From Mycolicibacterium chitae (GTDB lineage: Bacteria; Actinomycetota; Actinomycetes; Mycobacteriales; Mycobacteriaceae): a DNA stretch of 64,000 bases. The notes under the pieces were generated by a model, which worked only from the letters and a program-made list of their open reading frames with translations, was not told the origin of the DNA and did not search any database. The stretch is taken from contig NZ_LR134355.1 in assembly GCF_900637205.1 (NCBI RefSeq), forward strand, positions 248,001 to 312,000. Direction: 5' to 3'. Of this stretch, positions 48,334-58,031 are shown piece by piece. The position numbers and the translations under genes are program-made. Position 1 is the first letter of the stretch. Every line of letters begins with the position of its first letter.

Positions 48334-48894
48334 TCAGCCGGGGTTGATGGCGCCCTCGGTGAGGGTGGTCATGATGGCGTCGACGATCTGATGGCGCGGG
48401 GTGCCATCCTGCTGCGCCGATTCGAAGCCGGCCTGCAGCAGCGCCCAGAACGCGCGTCGCACCCAGCCGGGCGGGGTGTTCGCGCGTTCGGCGCAGGCGC
48501 GCTCGAGCGCCTCGATGACGGCCTCGTCGCCGGTCTCGAGGTGCGCCAGCAGTTCCGGGTCGCCCAAGACCGCGGGGTCGACGTAGATGTAGGCGACGAT
48601 GGGCCCCAGCTCCAGCTGGGATTCGACCACCCGGCGCAGTGCGGCCACCGGCGGTCCGCTCAGTGGGTCGGCCTCGGCGATCGCGGCGTTGCTGATCGCG
48701 TGGACGTGCAGGGCGAGCTCGCGGATCAGGTCGGCGCGCTCGGGAAAGTAACGGTGCAGGGTGCTGCGGCCCACCTCGGCCGCGTCGGCGATGTCGGACA
48801 GCGAGGCCGCGGGGGTCGCGGACAGCACGGTCATCGCGGCGTCGAGGATGGCCTTCCTCGTCCGCCCGCGCACGCCCGTTTCGACACTCGTCAC
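48334..48894 (-). CDS. TetR/AcrR family regulator of the MFS pump
   Basis: A 186-residue repressor. The helix-turn-helix is RTRKAILDAAMTVLSATPAA and LSDIADAAEVGRSTLHRYFP. The ligand domain is helical with two Trp residues (WVRRAFWALLQAG). The start is taken as GTG at 48894, because TACATT ends 8 nt upstream (a near-leaderless fit); an in-frame ATG at 48933 lies within the operator. It is cotranscribed with the MFS gene and most likely represses both until the drug binds (inference). Confidence 0.85.
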   Translation of the reverse strand: MTSVETGVRGRTRKAILDAAMTVLSATPAASLSDIADAAEVGRSTLHRYFPERADLIRELALHVHAISNAAIAEADPLSGPPVAALRRVVESQLELGPIVAYIYVDPAVLGDPELLAHLETGDEAVIEALERACAERANTPPGWVRRAFWALLQAGFESAQQDGTPRHQIVDAIMTTLTEGAINPG

Positions 48895-48925
48895 GACGTA
48901 GAAATGTACCAGAGTTGGGCCAAAA

Positions 48926-48943
48926 TGGGACATGGGTGTCCCA
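48926..48943. promoter_or_regulatory. TetR operator upstream of the TetR-MFS operon
   Basis: TGGGACA-TGGG-TGTCCCA, a perfect 7-bp inverted repeat with a 4-bp spacer, 32 bp upstream of the TetR start and next to the presumed promoter. Confidence 0.65.
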
Positions 48944-48962
48944 GATCACCGCCCGGCGTGCT

Positions 48963-49175
48963 GCGCCGAGCGTCTCGGTCGCGGCGAAATTGCTGCTGGG
49001 GCTGTGGCGAGGCCGTGGTCGCGACCCTGGTAGCAGTCTCGGCGGCGGTCAGGCGCGGGCGGGACGACGCCGCCGAGCGTCGGGGCGTGGCGCCGAGCGT
49101 CGGGGGCACGCCGAGACTGCTCCTAGGGCTGTTGTGCGGCGGCGACCACAACCCTGGACGCAATTTCGAAAGGTC
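48963..49175. repeat. Gene-free repeat block: inverted copies of a dispersed element and a 20-bp tandem repeat
   Basis: No gene is seen here. Minus-strand 49044-48963 (CGCCGAGACTGCTACCAGGG, later AGCAATTTCGCC) and plus-strand 49109-49175 (CGCCGAGACTGCTCCTAGGG, later CGCAATTTCG) are two degraded copies of one sequence facing each other. Between them CGCCGAGCGTCGGGG occurs twice in tandem (49071 and 49091, unit 20 bp), and GCCGAGCGTC also occurs at 48965. This looks like a dispersed short mycobacterial repeat. Confidence 0.55.
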
Positions 49176-49177
49176 GG

Positions 49178-50125
49178 TCAGGCGGGCGGGACAAAGCCGC
49201 CGGGCGGAGGCGGCGGACTGTGAGGCGGGGGCGGCGTCGGCGGGACATGGGGCGACGCGGGCGCGGGATAAGCGGGCGGGGGATAAGCGGGCGGGGGATA
49301 TGACGCCGGCGCGGGATATGCGGCCGGCGTGGGGGAAGGCGCGGGATACCCAGCGCCGGGCTGCTGCGCACGCGCGGTCAGCCGGGCCAGCTCGCGCCGG
49401 TGCCGCTCGGCCAGCACCGCGGCCAGCATGTGCTGCGGCGGCGTGCCCGGCGGGGGCGGCGGCGAGATCCGGGCGGCGACCTCCCCGGCGATGCGGGCGG
49501 CCATCTGATCGCGCAGCGCCGGGTCGAGTTGGTTTGCGCGGGACAGGAACTGACGGGCCAGCTCGGCCTGCTCGGGGCCCAACCCGGACAGCTGCAGCGA
49601 GCTCGCCCACCAGGCCAGCGGCGGCGGCATGGCCGGTGGCGGCGCCAGCTTCGGGCCGCGCTCGCTGATCACCACGGTGCCGGCGAAGATGTCCCCGATG
49701 CGTTTTCCCTTGCGGGACAACAGGCTGCAGATCACCGCGGGGCCGCCGGTGAGCATCCAGATCTCGACGACGCCGGCGAGCGCGCGAAACAGCGCCTGCC
49801 GGAAGCGCTCCGGGCCGCCGTCGTCGGACACCACGCGCAGGCCCATGGCCATCTTGCCCAGCGTGCGGCCGCGCGTGGCGGTCTCGAAGATCAGCGGATA
49901 ACCCACCAGCACCAGCACCGTGAAGATGATCAGCACCGCCGCCGACAGCGCCGGGTCGAACTGCAGCAGCGTGACCGCCCACAGCCCGACGCCCAGCAGG
50001 TAGCCCAGGATCATCACGGTGATGTCGATCAGCGAACTGATCGCGCGCACCGGCAACTGGGCGATCTGCACGTCGAGGACCACCGCGTCGCCGGTCACCA
50101 CCGCATCTGTAGGCGTGCCGGTCAT
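49178..50125 (-). CDS. RDD family membrane protein with proline-rich tail (Rv3695-like)
   Basis: A 315-residue protein. The RDD domain (about 15-140) holds QLPVRAISSLIDITVMILGY, RGRTLGKMAMGLRVVSDDGG and ICSLLSRKGKRIGDIFAGTV, with three membrane helices. A helical middle follows (QAELARQFLSRANQLDPALR), then a Pro/Ala/Tyr-rich C-terminal tail of about 75 residues (YPPPAYPPPAYPAPA). RDD proteins often act in transport or ion exchange. The start is ATG at 50125 with TAGCGT ending 7 nt upstream. It is divergent from the SpoIIM-like gene. Confidence 0.87.
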   Translation of the reverse strand: MTGTPTDAVVTGDAVVLDVQIAQLPVRAISSLIDITVMILGYLLGVGLWAVTLLQFDPALSAAVLIIFTVLVLVGYPLIFETATRGRTLGKMAMGLRVVSDDGGPERFRQALFRALAGVVEIWMLTGGPAVICSLLSRKGKRIGDIFAGTVVISERGPKLAPPPAMPPPLAWWASSLQLSGLGPEQAELARQFLSRANQLDPALRDQMAARIAGEVAARISPPPPPGTPPQHMLAAVLAERHRRELARLTARAQQPGAGYPAPSPTPAAYPAPASYPPPAYPPPAYPAPASPHVPPTPPPPHSPPPPPGGFVPPA

Positions 50126-50132
50126 GGCAGCG

Positions 50133-50138
50133 ACGCTA
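50133..50138 (-). promoter_or_regulatory. -10 box for the RDD gene
   Basis: Minus-strand TAGCGT, then CGCTGCC, then ATG at 50125; predicted leaderless. Only 1 bp separates it from the divergent -10 box at 50140. Confidence 0.55.
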
Positions 50139-50139
50139 C

Positions 50140-50145
50140 TAGACT
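50140..50145 (+). promoter_or_regulatory. -10 box for the SpoIIM-like gene
   Basis: TAGACT, then TCGCCGG, then GTG at 50153; predicted leaderless and back to back with the RDD promoter. Confidence 0.55.
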
Positions 50146-50152
50146 TCGCCGG

Positions 50153-51145
50153 GTGGACGTCGACGCATTCGTGGTGGCTCACCGCCCCACCTGGGATCGG
50201 CTCGAGGACCTGATCAAGCGTCGCAACAAGCTCTCCGGCGCCGAGGTCGACGAGTTGGTCGACCTGTACCAGCGGGTCTCGACGCACCTGTCGATGGTGC
50301 GGTCGTCGTCCTCGGATTCGGCGCTGATCGGGCGGCTCTCGACGCTGGTGGCACGCGCCCGCTCGGCGGTGACCGGCGCGCACGCCCCGCTGTGGAGCGA
50401 GTTCCGCAAGTTCTGGACGGTGTCGTTCCCGGTGGTGGCCTACCGCTGCTGGCGCTGGTGGCTGGGCTCGGCGATCGGGTTCACGATCGTCGCGGTCGCC
50501 ATCGGGATTTGGGTGGCCAGCAACCCCGAGGTGCAGGCCACCATCGGAACCCCCAGCGACATCGAGCAATTGGTCAACCACGACTTCGAGTCCTATTACA
50601 GCGAGAACCCGGCGGGGTCGTTCGCGCTGCGGGTGTGGATCAACAACTCGTGGGTCGCCGCGCAGTGCATCGCCTTCGCGGTGCTGCTCGGCCTGCCGAT
50701 CCCGTACATCCTGTTCCAGAACGCCGCCAACGTCGGCGTGGCCGGCGGGCTGATGTTCGACGCCGGCAAGGGCGGCCTGTTCCTCGGCCTGCTGACCCCG
50801 CACGGCCTGCTCGAGCTGACGGCGGTGTTCCTGGCCGCGGCCGCCGGCATGCGGCTGGGCTGGTCGGTGATCGTGGCCGGCGACCGCCCGCGCGCCCAGG
50901 TGCTCGCCGAACAGGGCCGCGCCGTCGTGGCGGTGGCCATCGGCCTGGTCGCGGTGCTGCTGCTGTCCGGGCTGATCGAGGCGCTGGTGACGCCGTCGCC
51001 GTTCCCGACGTGGGTGCGCATCGCCATCGGGGTGCTCGCCGAGGTCGCGTTCCTGGCCTACGTGGTGTACTTCGGCCGACGGGCGGTGGCGGCGGGGGAG
51101 TCCGGCGACGTCGCGGATGCGCCCGACTTCGTTCCCACCCGCTGA
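50153..51145 (+). CDS. SpoIIM-like (DUF95) membrane protein (Rv3694c-like)
   Basis: A 330-residue protein. A cytoplasmic helical N-terminus (RPTWDRLEDLIKRRNKLSGA) precedes about six membrane helices. The conserved region FESYYSENPAGSFALRVWIN, NNSWVAAQCIAFAVLLGLPI and LTPHGLLELTAVFLAAAAGM is the stage II sporulation protein M/DUF95 signature. The start is GTG at 50153. Non-sporulating actinobacteria keep this gene with RDD, DUF58 and MoxR genes, suggesting a shared membrane complex (inference). Confidence 0.88.
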   Translation: MDVDAFVVAHRPTWDRLEDLIKRRNKLSGAEVDELVDLYQRVSTHLSMVRSSSSDSALIGRLSTLVARARSAVTGAHAPLWSEFRKFWTVSFPVVAYRCWRWWLGSAIGFTIVAVAIGIWVASNPEVQATIGTPSDIEQLVNHDFESYYSENPAGSFALRVWINNSWVAAQCIAFAVLLGLPIPYILFQNAANVGVAGGLMFDAGKGGLFLGLLTPHGLLELTAVFLAAAAGMRLGWSVIVAGDRPRAQVLAEQGRAVVAVAIGLVAVLLLSGLIEALVTPSPFPTWVRIAIGVLAEVAFLAYVVYFGRRAVAAGESGDVADAPDFVPTR

Positions 51146-51152
51146 CCGGCGC

Positions 51153-52474
51153 TCAGAGCCGGCCGCTCGCCTTCATCGCCAGATAACGGTCCGCCAGCGC
51201 CGGCGCCAGATCCTCGGGCGCGGCGTCGACCACTTCGACCCCGCTGTGCCGCAGCCGGGCCGCCAGCGCACCGCGGTCGTTGCGGGACTTCTCCGCGGCC
51301 GCCGCGTCGTAGACCTGCGCGGCATCGGAGCGCCCGGCGGCCAGCTCGTCGACCCGCGGATCGCTGACCGCGGCCACGATCACCTGATGTTTGGCCGACA
51401 GCTGCGGCAGCACCGGCAGCAGCCCCTCGTCCAGGGCCGAGGCGTTCAGATCGGTCAGCAACACCACCAGCGCCCGTCGTCGCACCCGGCGCTGTACTGC
51501 CGAAACCGTTGCGGTGAAGTCGGATTCGACCAGGGCGGGTTCCAGCGGCGCCATGGCCTGCACCAGTTGCGCCAGCAGTTCGGTGCGCGAGGCCCCGACG
51601 ACGGCCGCGCGGCTGACCCGGTCGTGGGCCAGGAAATCGACGTGGTCGCCGGCGCGGGTGGCCAGCGCCGCCAGCAGTAGCGCCGCGTCCAGGGACCAGT
51701 CCAGCCGCGGCCAGCCGCCCGGGTCGGCGGCGGTCGGATCCACCCCGACCCGACCGGCCGAGGTGCGGCCGGTGTCGACGACGATCACCACGCGGCGGTC
51801 CCGCTCGGGCCGCCAGGTGCGCACCACGACGTCGTTGCGCCGGGCGGTGGCCCGCCAGTCGATGGAGCGGACATCGTCGCCGACGACGTATTCGCGCAGC
51901 GAGTCGAATTCGGTGCCCTGCCCGCGGATCAGCACCGGCACCATGCCGTCGAGTTCGCGCAGCTTGGCCAGCCGCGACGGTAAGTGCTTGCGGGACAGGA
52001 ACGGCGGCAGGATCCGCACCGTCCACGGCGCCCGATGGGAGCGTTGCCGCCCGGCCAGGCCCAGCGGGCCCAGCGAGCGCGCGGTCACCGCCGCCGAGGC
52101 CTGATCCCCGCGCCGCACCGGGCGCAGCCGGGTCCGCACCACTTCGGTGCCGTCGGGCCCGAGGTCCAGGGCGCACCGCGCGGGTTCGGCGCGCGCGCTC
52201 GGCGGCCACGCATCGCGGACCCAGCCCCGGAACCGGCGGGTGCCGGTGTTGTGGACCCGCAGTTCGACCTGCACCGGCTCGCCCAACCGGGCCGAGGCGT
52301 CCCCGGAGCGCGACAGCGACAACGCCCGCGGGCTGGCCGCCAGCAACACGTCGACGGCGACCGCGGCCAGCAACACCACCAGCAGCACCACGAAAGCCGT
52401 TGCCGGCCAGGGTGACAGCGCGATGGGCAGCACCCCCAGCAGCGCCAGCAGGCCGGTGCGGCCGGTCAGGACCA

Positions 52475-52475
<1 letters not shown>
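51153..52475 (-). CDS. DUF58 domain protein (Rv3693-like)
   Basis: A 440-residue protein. Two N-terminal membrane helices (LLALLGVLPIALSPWPATAF and VVLLVVLLAAVAVDVLLAAS), then a beta domain, then DUF58: GTEFDSLREYVVGDDVRSID and WRATARRNDVVVRTWRPERD, followed by a vWA-like part with VVIVVDTGRTSAG. The GTG at 52475 shares one base with the moxR stop. DUF58 proteins are the usual clients or partners of MoxR ATPases. Confidence 0.9.
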
Positions 52476-53454
<979 letters not shown>

Positions 53455-53458
<4 letters not shown>

Positions 53459-54603
53459 GAGTGTGCGACCTGCCTTTCGATGTCGTCGAGGGCGTGTGCC
53501 AGATGTACCAGATCGTCGTCGGTGGCCGGCGGCGGACCGAACAGCGCGTACTGCACCAGCCCCGGATCCAGGCCCGGCGCGCGCTGCGCGGTGTTCTGCG
53601 CGATCGCGGCCACCAGGGTTGGCGGATCGGTGCCGGGACCGAGGCCCAGGCGCGGGGTGAGCCGCTGCAGCGCCGCGGTGCGCAGCGCCTCGGCGGCCTG
53701 GGAGCGGGCCCGTCGGGAGCGGTACAGCCGGCCGCGGCCCTCCACGGTCTCCGAGGCCCGCACCACCACGGGCAGCTTCTCGGCGACCAGCGGGCCCAGC
53801 CGGCGGCCCTTACACAGCGCGACGAGGGCCACCACCAGGCACAGCTGCCAGACGATCCAGTTCACCCGGTCGGGAATCAGGTCGGTGATGCTGGCCGCAC
53901 CGCTGCTCTCTCCCTCGGGCTGCTGCGGGGCGTACCAGATCAGCCGCGGCGCGGCGCCGGCCAGGTTCATCGCCAGCGCGGCGTTGCCGTCGCGCAGCAG
54001 CGTGGAGTTGGTCATGAAGTCGGCGGTGCCGATCACGGTGATGGTGCGATCGCCGTCGGTGTAGCGGACCAGCGCGCCCTCGTAGCACCGGGTGAGGTCG
54101 ATGTCGTCGTCGGCGGCCTCGTAGGTGACGGTGGGACCCAGGCGCGCCGAACCGGCCCGATCCGCCTCGCGCAGAGCGCAATCCGGCTCGCCACCGAGCG
54201 TCGACTCGGTGCCCTCCGCGATGCCCGGCGCGAGTGCCTCGCGGGTCCGCGAGGTCGGCGCGATCAGCAGCAGGTCCCCGGGGGCATCGGCGAGGGTGGC
54301 GAGCAACTCGTCGTCCCACAGGTAGAAGGTTTGGGCGACCAGCAGCAGCGAGTCCGGGCCCGCCAGGGCGGCGGCCTCGGCGGCGGTGTCGGCGACCTGA
54401 ACCTGAACGCCCTGCTCGCGCAGCAGCGTCACCAGTGCCTGCGCGCCGTCGGGACCGGTGGCCGTGGGGTCCATCCGCCCGCCGTCGCGCGGCGTCGTCA
54501 ACCAGGCGGTGACGGCGGCCAGCAGGACGACGGCCACGATCGCCACGGCGATCCAGCGCCAGGTTCGGCCGCGCTGGGCGGGGCCGGCGGTCACGGCGGT
54601 CAT
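53455..54603 (-). CDS. DUF4350 domain membrane protein (Rv3691-like)
   Basis: A 382-residue protein. One N-terminal helix (WIAVAIVAVVLLAAVTAWLT), an extracytoplasmic DUF4350 domain (DSLLLVAQTFYLWDDELLAT, ITVIGTADFMTNSTLLRDGN), a second helix (VNWIVWQLCLVVALVALCKG) and a cytoplasmic tail. The start is ATG at 54603, overlapping DUF4129 by 4 bp, and its stop overlaps moxR by 4 bp. Its role within the MoxR module is unknown. Confidence 0.88.
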
Positions 54604-55253
54604 CGGATCTGGGCCCAACCCGCCTGCGCGGCAGGGTCGGCGACCGGGCCGCGCGGGGTCGGCGGCCGCGAGCGCAGATGGTCGTCGAGCTGCGCCAGTT
54701 GCCGATAGGACTCCGGCGTGCCCGGGCGTTCACCGAAGGTGACGTCGTTGAACACCGTTGCGGCGTCGACGAATTCGGCGGAAAGGTCGGGCATGGCGGC
54801 GCCGGCGGCGCGGGCCAACTCCAGGGAGGTGCGGCCCGGGACGGCGTCGAGGACCCCGGTCTCCTCGAGGTGCCGCGCGATGGCGCGCAGCCGATGCCGG
54901 ATGGCGGCCGCGAAGTCGCCGGCGGCGGCGTACTGCTCGGCGCTCGCGCGGTGCTGATCGGCGCTGCGCTCGGCGGTGCCGAACAGCGCCATATCGCCGT
55001 TTCGGTTGGTGTGCATGGTGTTTCGGGCCACCCGCACGGCCACGACGACGGCGGCGGCGACGAGGATCAGCAGCACCGTCAGGGTGAACCACCCGCCGGG
55101 GACCGACGATCCGGAGTCGACGATGCGGTAGATCACCTCGTTGAGCCAGTCGCTGAGCCGTTCGGACAGCGACGGTTTGGGATAGATGGGCTTGTTGAGC
55201 TCCTGCTGCGCGAGCTCATGGGCGGTGTCGCGGTCGATGTCTACTTCTGCCAC
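54600..55253 (-). CDS. DUF4129 domain membrane protein (Rv3690-like)
   Basis: A 217-residue protein. One membrane helix (WFTLTVLLILVAAAVVVAVR) and a C-terminal DUF4129 region: AAAGDFAAAIRHRLRAIARH, PGRTSLELARAAG and AATVFNDVTFGERPG. DUF4129 often sits in operons with DUF58/MoxR or transglutaminase-like proteins. The start is ATG at 55253, 9 bp after the preceding gene. Confidence 0.88.
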   Translation of the reverse strand: MAEVDIDRDTAHELAQQELNKPIYPKPSLSERLSDWLNEVIYRIVDSGSSVPGGWFTLTVLLILVAAAVVVAVRVARNTMHTNRNGDMALFGTAERSADQHRASAEQYAAAGDFAAAIRHRLRAIARHLEETGVLDAVPGRTSLELARAAGAAMPDLSAEFVDAATVFNDVTFGERPGTPESYRQLAQLDDHLRSRPPTPRGPVADPAAQAGWAQIR

Positions 55254-55262
55254 GGATGAACC

Positions 55263-56375
55263 TCAGCGCCAGGTCAGCCAGAGATGATCGGTGGACCGCG
55301 GGTCGGCGGGATCGGCCGTCGCGCCGGTGCGCAGCACCAGATCGAACGCCTCCGCGCGGATCCGGCGGTCGGTGTAGAGCAGCACGACCACACCCGCGGC
55401 GAACGGGGTGGTGATGATCTGACCGACCACCGCGCCGACGCTGGCCAACACCGCGGCGACCATGATCGCCGGTGTCGAGGCGCCCATCAGGCCGCCGGCC
55501 AGCGCCGCGGCGAACATGAACGGGACCGCCACCGCCGTCGCCACCAGGTAGGTCACCACCCGGGTGAGCAGCCAGATGCCGAAGACGCGCCAGAAGTCGC
55601 GGCGGATCAGCGCGAAGGACCGCGTGATGGAGGCCAGGACCGGTTGGCGTTCCAGCACCACGATGGCGGGGGCGAACGAGGTGACCACCGAGATCCAGAG
55701 CATGGCCGCGGCAGCGAACAGCCCCAGCGGGATTCCGACGGCCACTCCCGCCAGGCCACCGCCGGCCGCGGTCGCCGCGACGATGATCACCACGACCACC
55801 AGGACCACCGCGACGGAGGCCAGCGTGATGAGCAGTGTCACCGCGATCAGCGGCCACAGCCGGTCCCGGATGCGGTGCCAGGTCTCGCCGATGGTGATGG
55901 TGTTACCGAAGACCGCGCGGCCGACGACGACGGTCAGCATGCCGGTGAGCACGATCGCGGCCAGCGCGCTGATCAGCATGCCCGGCAGTTCGGTCCAGAC
56001 GCTGCCGACGAACGCGGTCCCGAAGTCGGTGCTGTCCGGGTCGGTGTTGGCCAGCGCCCGCATGGGGCCGATCTGCAGCAGCAGCGCGATGGCCTGGGTG
56101 GCGATCACGACGATGGCCGTCAGCCCCAGCGAGGCCTTCGGGTTGGTACGGATGAAACCGACCGCGCCGTTGTAGATGTCGCTGAGGGTCAGCGGGCGCA
56201 ACGGGATGACGCCGGGCCGCAGTTCCATCGGCGGCGGCGGGTAGCCGGGCGGGGGGCCATAACCGGGAGTGGGGCGATAACTGGGCGGGGGGCCGAACGA
56301 TGGGTAGCCCTGCGGCTGCTGGGGTTGTTGTGGCTGCTGGGGCGGCCACCCCGGACCCATCGGCGGCATGCTCAC
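55263..56375 (-). CDS. Polytopic membrane protein with Pro/Gln/Tyr-rich N-terminus (Rv3689-like)
   Basis: A 370-residue protein. The first 55 residues are Pro, Gln, Gly and Tyr rich (QQPQQPQQPQGYPSFGPPPS), followed by LRPLTLSDIYNGAVGFIRTN and six membrane helices. This fits the DUF7847/glycerophosphodiester-diesterase-membrane-domain-like proteins. The start is GTG at 56375 with AGGGGA upstream. It is the first gene of the operon leading into DUF4129-DUF4350-moxR-DUF58. Confidence 0.85.
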   Translation of the reverse strand: MSMPPMGPGWPPQQPQQPQQPQGYPSFGPPPSYRPTPGYGPPPGYPPPPMELRPGVIPLRPLTLSDIYNGAVGFIRTNPKASLGLTAIVVIATQAIALLLQIGPMRALANTDPDSTDFGTAFVGSVWTELPGMLISALAAIVLTGMLTVVVGRAVFGNTITIGETWHRIRDRLWPLIAVTLLITLASVAVVLVVVVIIVAATAAGGGLAGVAVGIPLGLFAAAAMLWISVVTSFAPAIVVLERQPVLASITRSFALIRRDFWRVFGIWLLTRVVTYLVATAVAVPFMFAAALAGGLMGASTPAIMVAAVLASVGAVVGQIITTPFAAGVVVLLYTDRRIRAEAFDLVLRTGATADPADPRSTDHLWLTWR

Positions 56376-56467
56376 CGGGCGATTCCCCTGTCTACATCGT
56401 TCAACTCCGTGCCCGACCAGTCTGGCATGCCGGGCTCGAGCCGGTCACAGCAAATGCGCCCAGGGCG

Positions 56468-56473
56468 TAGCGT
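56468..56473 (+). promoter_or_regulatory. -10 box for the YqeY-like gene
   Basis: TAGCGT, then CATAGCC, then ATG at 56481; the 7-nt gap predicts a leaderless mRNA. Confidence 0.55.
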
Positions 56474-56480
56474 CATAGCC

Positions 56481-56945
56481 ATGGCTGAGCTGAAGAACCG
56501 GTTGCGTGCCGACCTGACCGCGGCGATGAAGGCGCAGGACAAGCTGCGTACCGCCACCCTGCGGCTGGTGTTGGCCGCGATCCAGAGCGAGGAAGTGTCG
56601 GGCAAGCAGGCGCGGGAGCTCTCCGACGACGAGGTCATCAAGGTGCTGAGCCGCGAGTCGCGCAAGCGCGGCGAGGCGGCGCAGATCTACGTCAGCAACG
56701 GCCGCGGCGAGATGGCGGCCAACGAGCGGGCCGAGGCCAGCGTCATCGACGAATATCTGCCGACCCAGCTCAACGACGACGAACTGGCGTACGTGGTCAA
56801 CACCGCGATCGCCCAGGTGGCCGAAGCCAACGGGGAAGCGCCCGGCATGCGGCAGATGGGGCAGGTGATGAAGGCGGCGACCGCGATCGCAGCCGGCAAG
56901 GCCGACGGGGCGCGCATCTCGGCCTTTGTCAAAGACCGGTTGTGA
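56481..56945 (+). CDS. GatB/YqeY domain protein (Rv3688c)
   Basis: A 154-residue protein consisting of the YqeY domain: LKNRLRADLTAAMKAQDKLR, TLRLVLAAIQ, DDEVIKVLSRESRKRGEAAQ, EYLPTQLNDDEL and MGQVMKAATAIAAGKADGAR. The domain is related to the tRNA-binding tail of the amidotransferase subunit GatB, but the free-standing protein has no established role. The start is ATG at 56481. Confidence 0.93.
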   Translation: MAELKNRLRADLTAAMKAQDKLRTATLRLVLAAIQSEEVSGKQARELSDDEVIKVLSRESRKRGEAAQIYVSNGRGEMAANERAEASVIDEYLPTQLNDDELAYVVNTAIAQVAEANGEAPGMRQMGQVMKAATAIAAGKADGARISAFVKDRL

Positions 56946-56957
56946 ACGCCTGAGCGG

Positions 56958-57158
56958 TCAGATCGCGGCGTGGGAGAGGTCGGCGTAGGCGCGACGCTCG
57001 ACGAGCAGCGGGACGAAGTCGCGGATCTTGCTGCCGGAGAACCGGTCCCGGGCCTGGTCGACGGCCGCGACCACGGCAGTCGGCGGGAGCTGAGTGAACT
57101 CGTCGATCAGCCGCCGCTCGACGTCGGACAGCAACTCCTCTTCGGTTCTTTTGGCCAT
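56958..57158 (-). CDS. Small three-helix bundle dimerization-type protein
   Basis: A 66-residue helical protein: TEEELLSDVERRLIDEFTQL, then VVAAVDQARDRFSGSKIRDF and VPLLVERRAYADL. This is the pattern of the short three-helix bundle dimerization domain proteins common in mycobacteria. The start is ATG at 57158, with TAATTT ending 5 nt upstream. The function is unknown. Confidence 0.82.
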   Translation of the reverse strand: MAKRTEEELLSDVERRLIDEFTQLPPTAVVAAVDQARDRFSGSKIRDFVPLLVERRAYADLSHAAI

Positions 57159-57210
57159 AAGTCAAATTATCGGTGAACTCGTGGTTGCGGGCAAATGTTT
57201 CTGCAAAGTG

Positions 57211-58005
57211 TCAGCAACGCCACAGCGCTTCCTGCGAGGTGGTCGCGATCAGAGTGCGGTCGGTGTTGTAAAGAGACCCGCGCACCAGGCCCCGGGAGTC
57301 GCTGTTGTTCAGCGACTCCACGTCGTAGCGGTGCCACTGCCGCGGGTCGAACGGGCGGTGGAACCACACCGAGTGGTCCAGGCTGGCCGCGAACCCCACG
57401 GTCGGGTCCAGCGGCAGGTCCGGCGGGCGCGCCACCGGCACCGGCCCGAAGTCGGACATGAACGCCAACGCGCAACTGCGCACCAGCGGATCGTCCTCGA
57501 TCTCCTCCCGGGTGCGGATCCAAAACGGCGGGATCGCGAACTCCGAGGTGTCGTCGGGCATGGTCCGCAGCTCGAAGCGGTCGGCGAACTCGATGTCGGC
57601 GTCCTTGCCGACGGCGTCGTCGAGCCCGACGGTCACCATCGGCGGGGGATGGCGGTCGGCGCCGGGCTCGGGCAGATGGAACGAGGCGATCATCTCGAGG
57701 ATGACCGCGCCGTTCTGGACGGCGGTGACCCGGCGGGTGTCGAAGGAGCGGCCGTCGCGGGTGCGCTCCACCCGGAACTCGACGTCGACGCCGTAGGCGC
57801 CGCCGCGCACGAAGTACAGGTGCAGCGACTGCGGATGCTTGCCCGGGTCGACGGTGGCGCCCGCGGCGCCGAGCGCCTGGGCCGCGATGAGTCCGCCGAA
57901 CAGCCGCTGGCCCGGACCGGCGTGGGTCTGGGGCGGCACGAACGTATCCCCGTCGCGGTCGAACTGCAGCAGCTGCGCGATCCAGCTGCGCTTGACACCC
58001 GTCAT
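57211..58005 (-). CDS. Acyl-CoA thioesterase II (TesB-like)
   Basis: A 264-residue double-hotdog thioesterase. GQRLFGGLIAAQALGAAGAT is the TesB N-terminal signature, with LHLYFVRGGAYGVDVEFRVE, VILEMIASFHLPEPG and a second hotdog containing ASLDHSVWFHRPFDPRQWHR, where the catalytic Asp region sits, and RGLVRGSLYNTDRTLIATTS. It cleaves acyl-CoA to free acid. The start is ATG at 58005; TAGGGT lies 8 nt upstream. Confidence 0.92.
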   Translation of the reverse strand: MTGVKRSWIAQLLQFDRDGDTFVPPQTHAGPGQRLFGGLIAAQALGAAGATVDPGKHPQSLHLYFVRGGAYGVDVEFRVERTRDGRSFDTRRVTAVQNGAVILEMIASFHLPEPGADRHPPPMVTVGLDDAVGKDADIEFADRFELRTMPDDTSEFAIPPFWIRTREEIEDDPLVRSCALAFMSDFGPVPVARPPDLPLDPTVGFAASLDHSVWFHRPFDPRQWHRYDVESLNNSDSRGLVRGSLYNTDRTLIATTSQEALWRC

Positions 58006-58031
58006 GACGGCCGACCCTATCGGGGCCGCGT

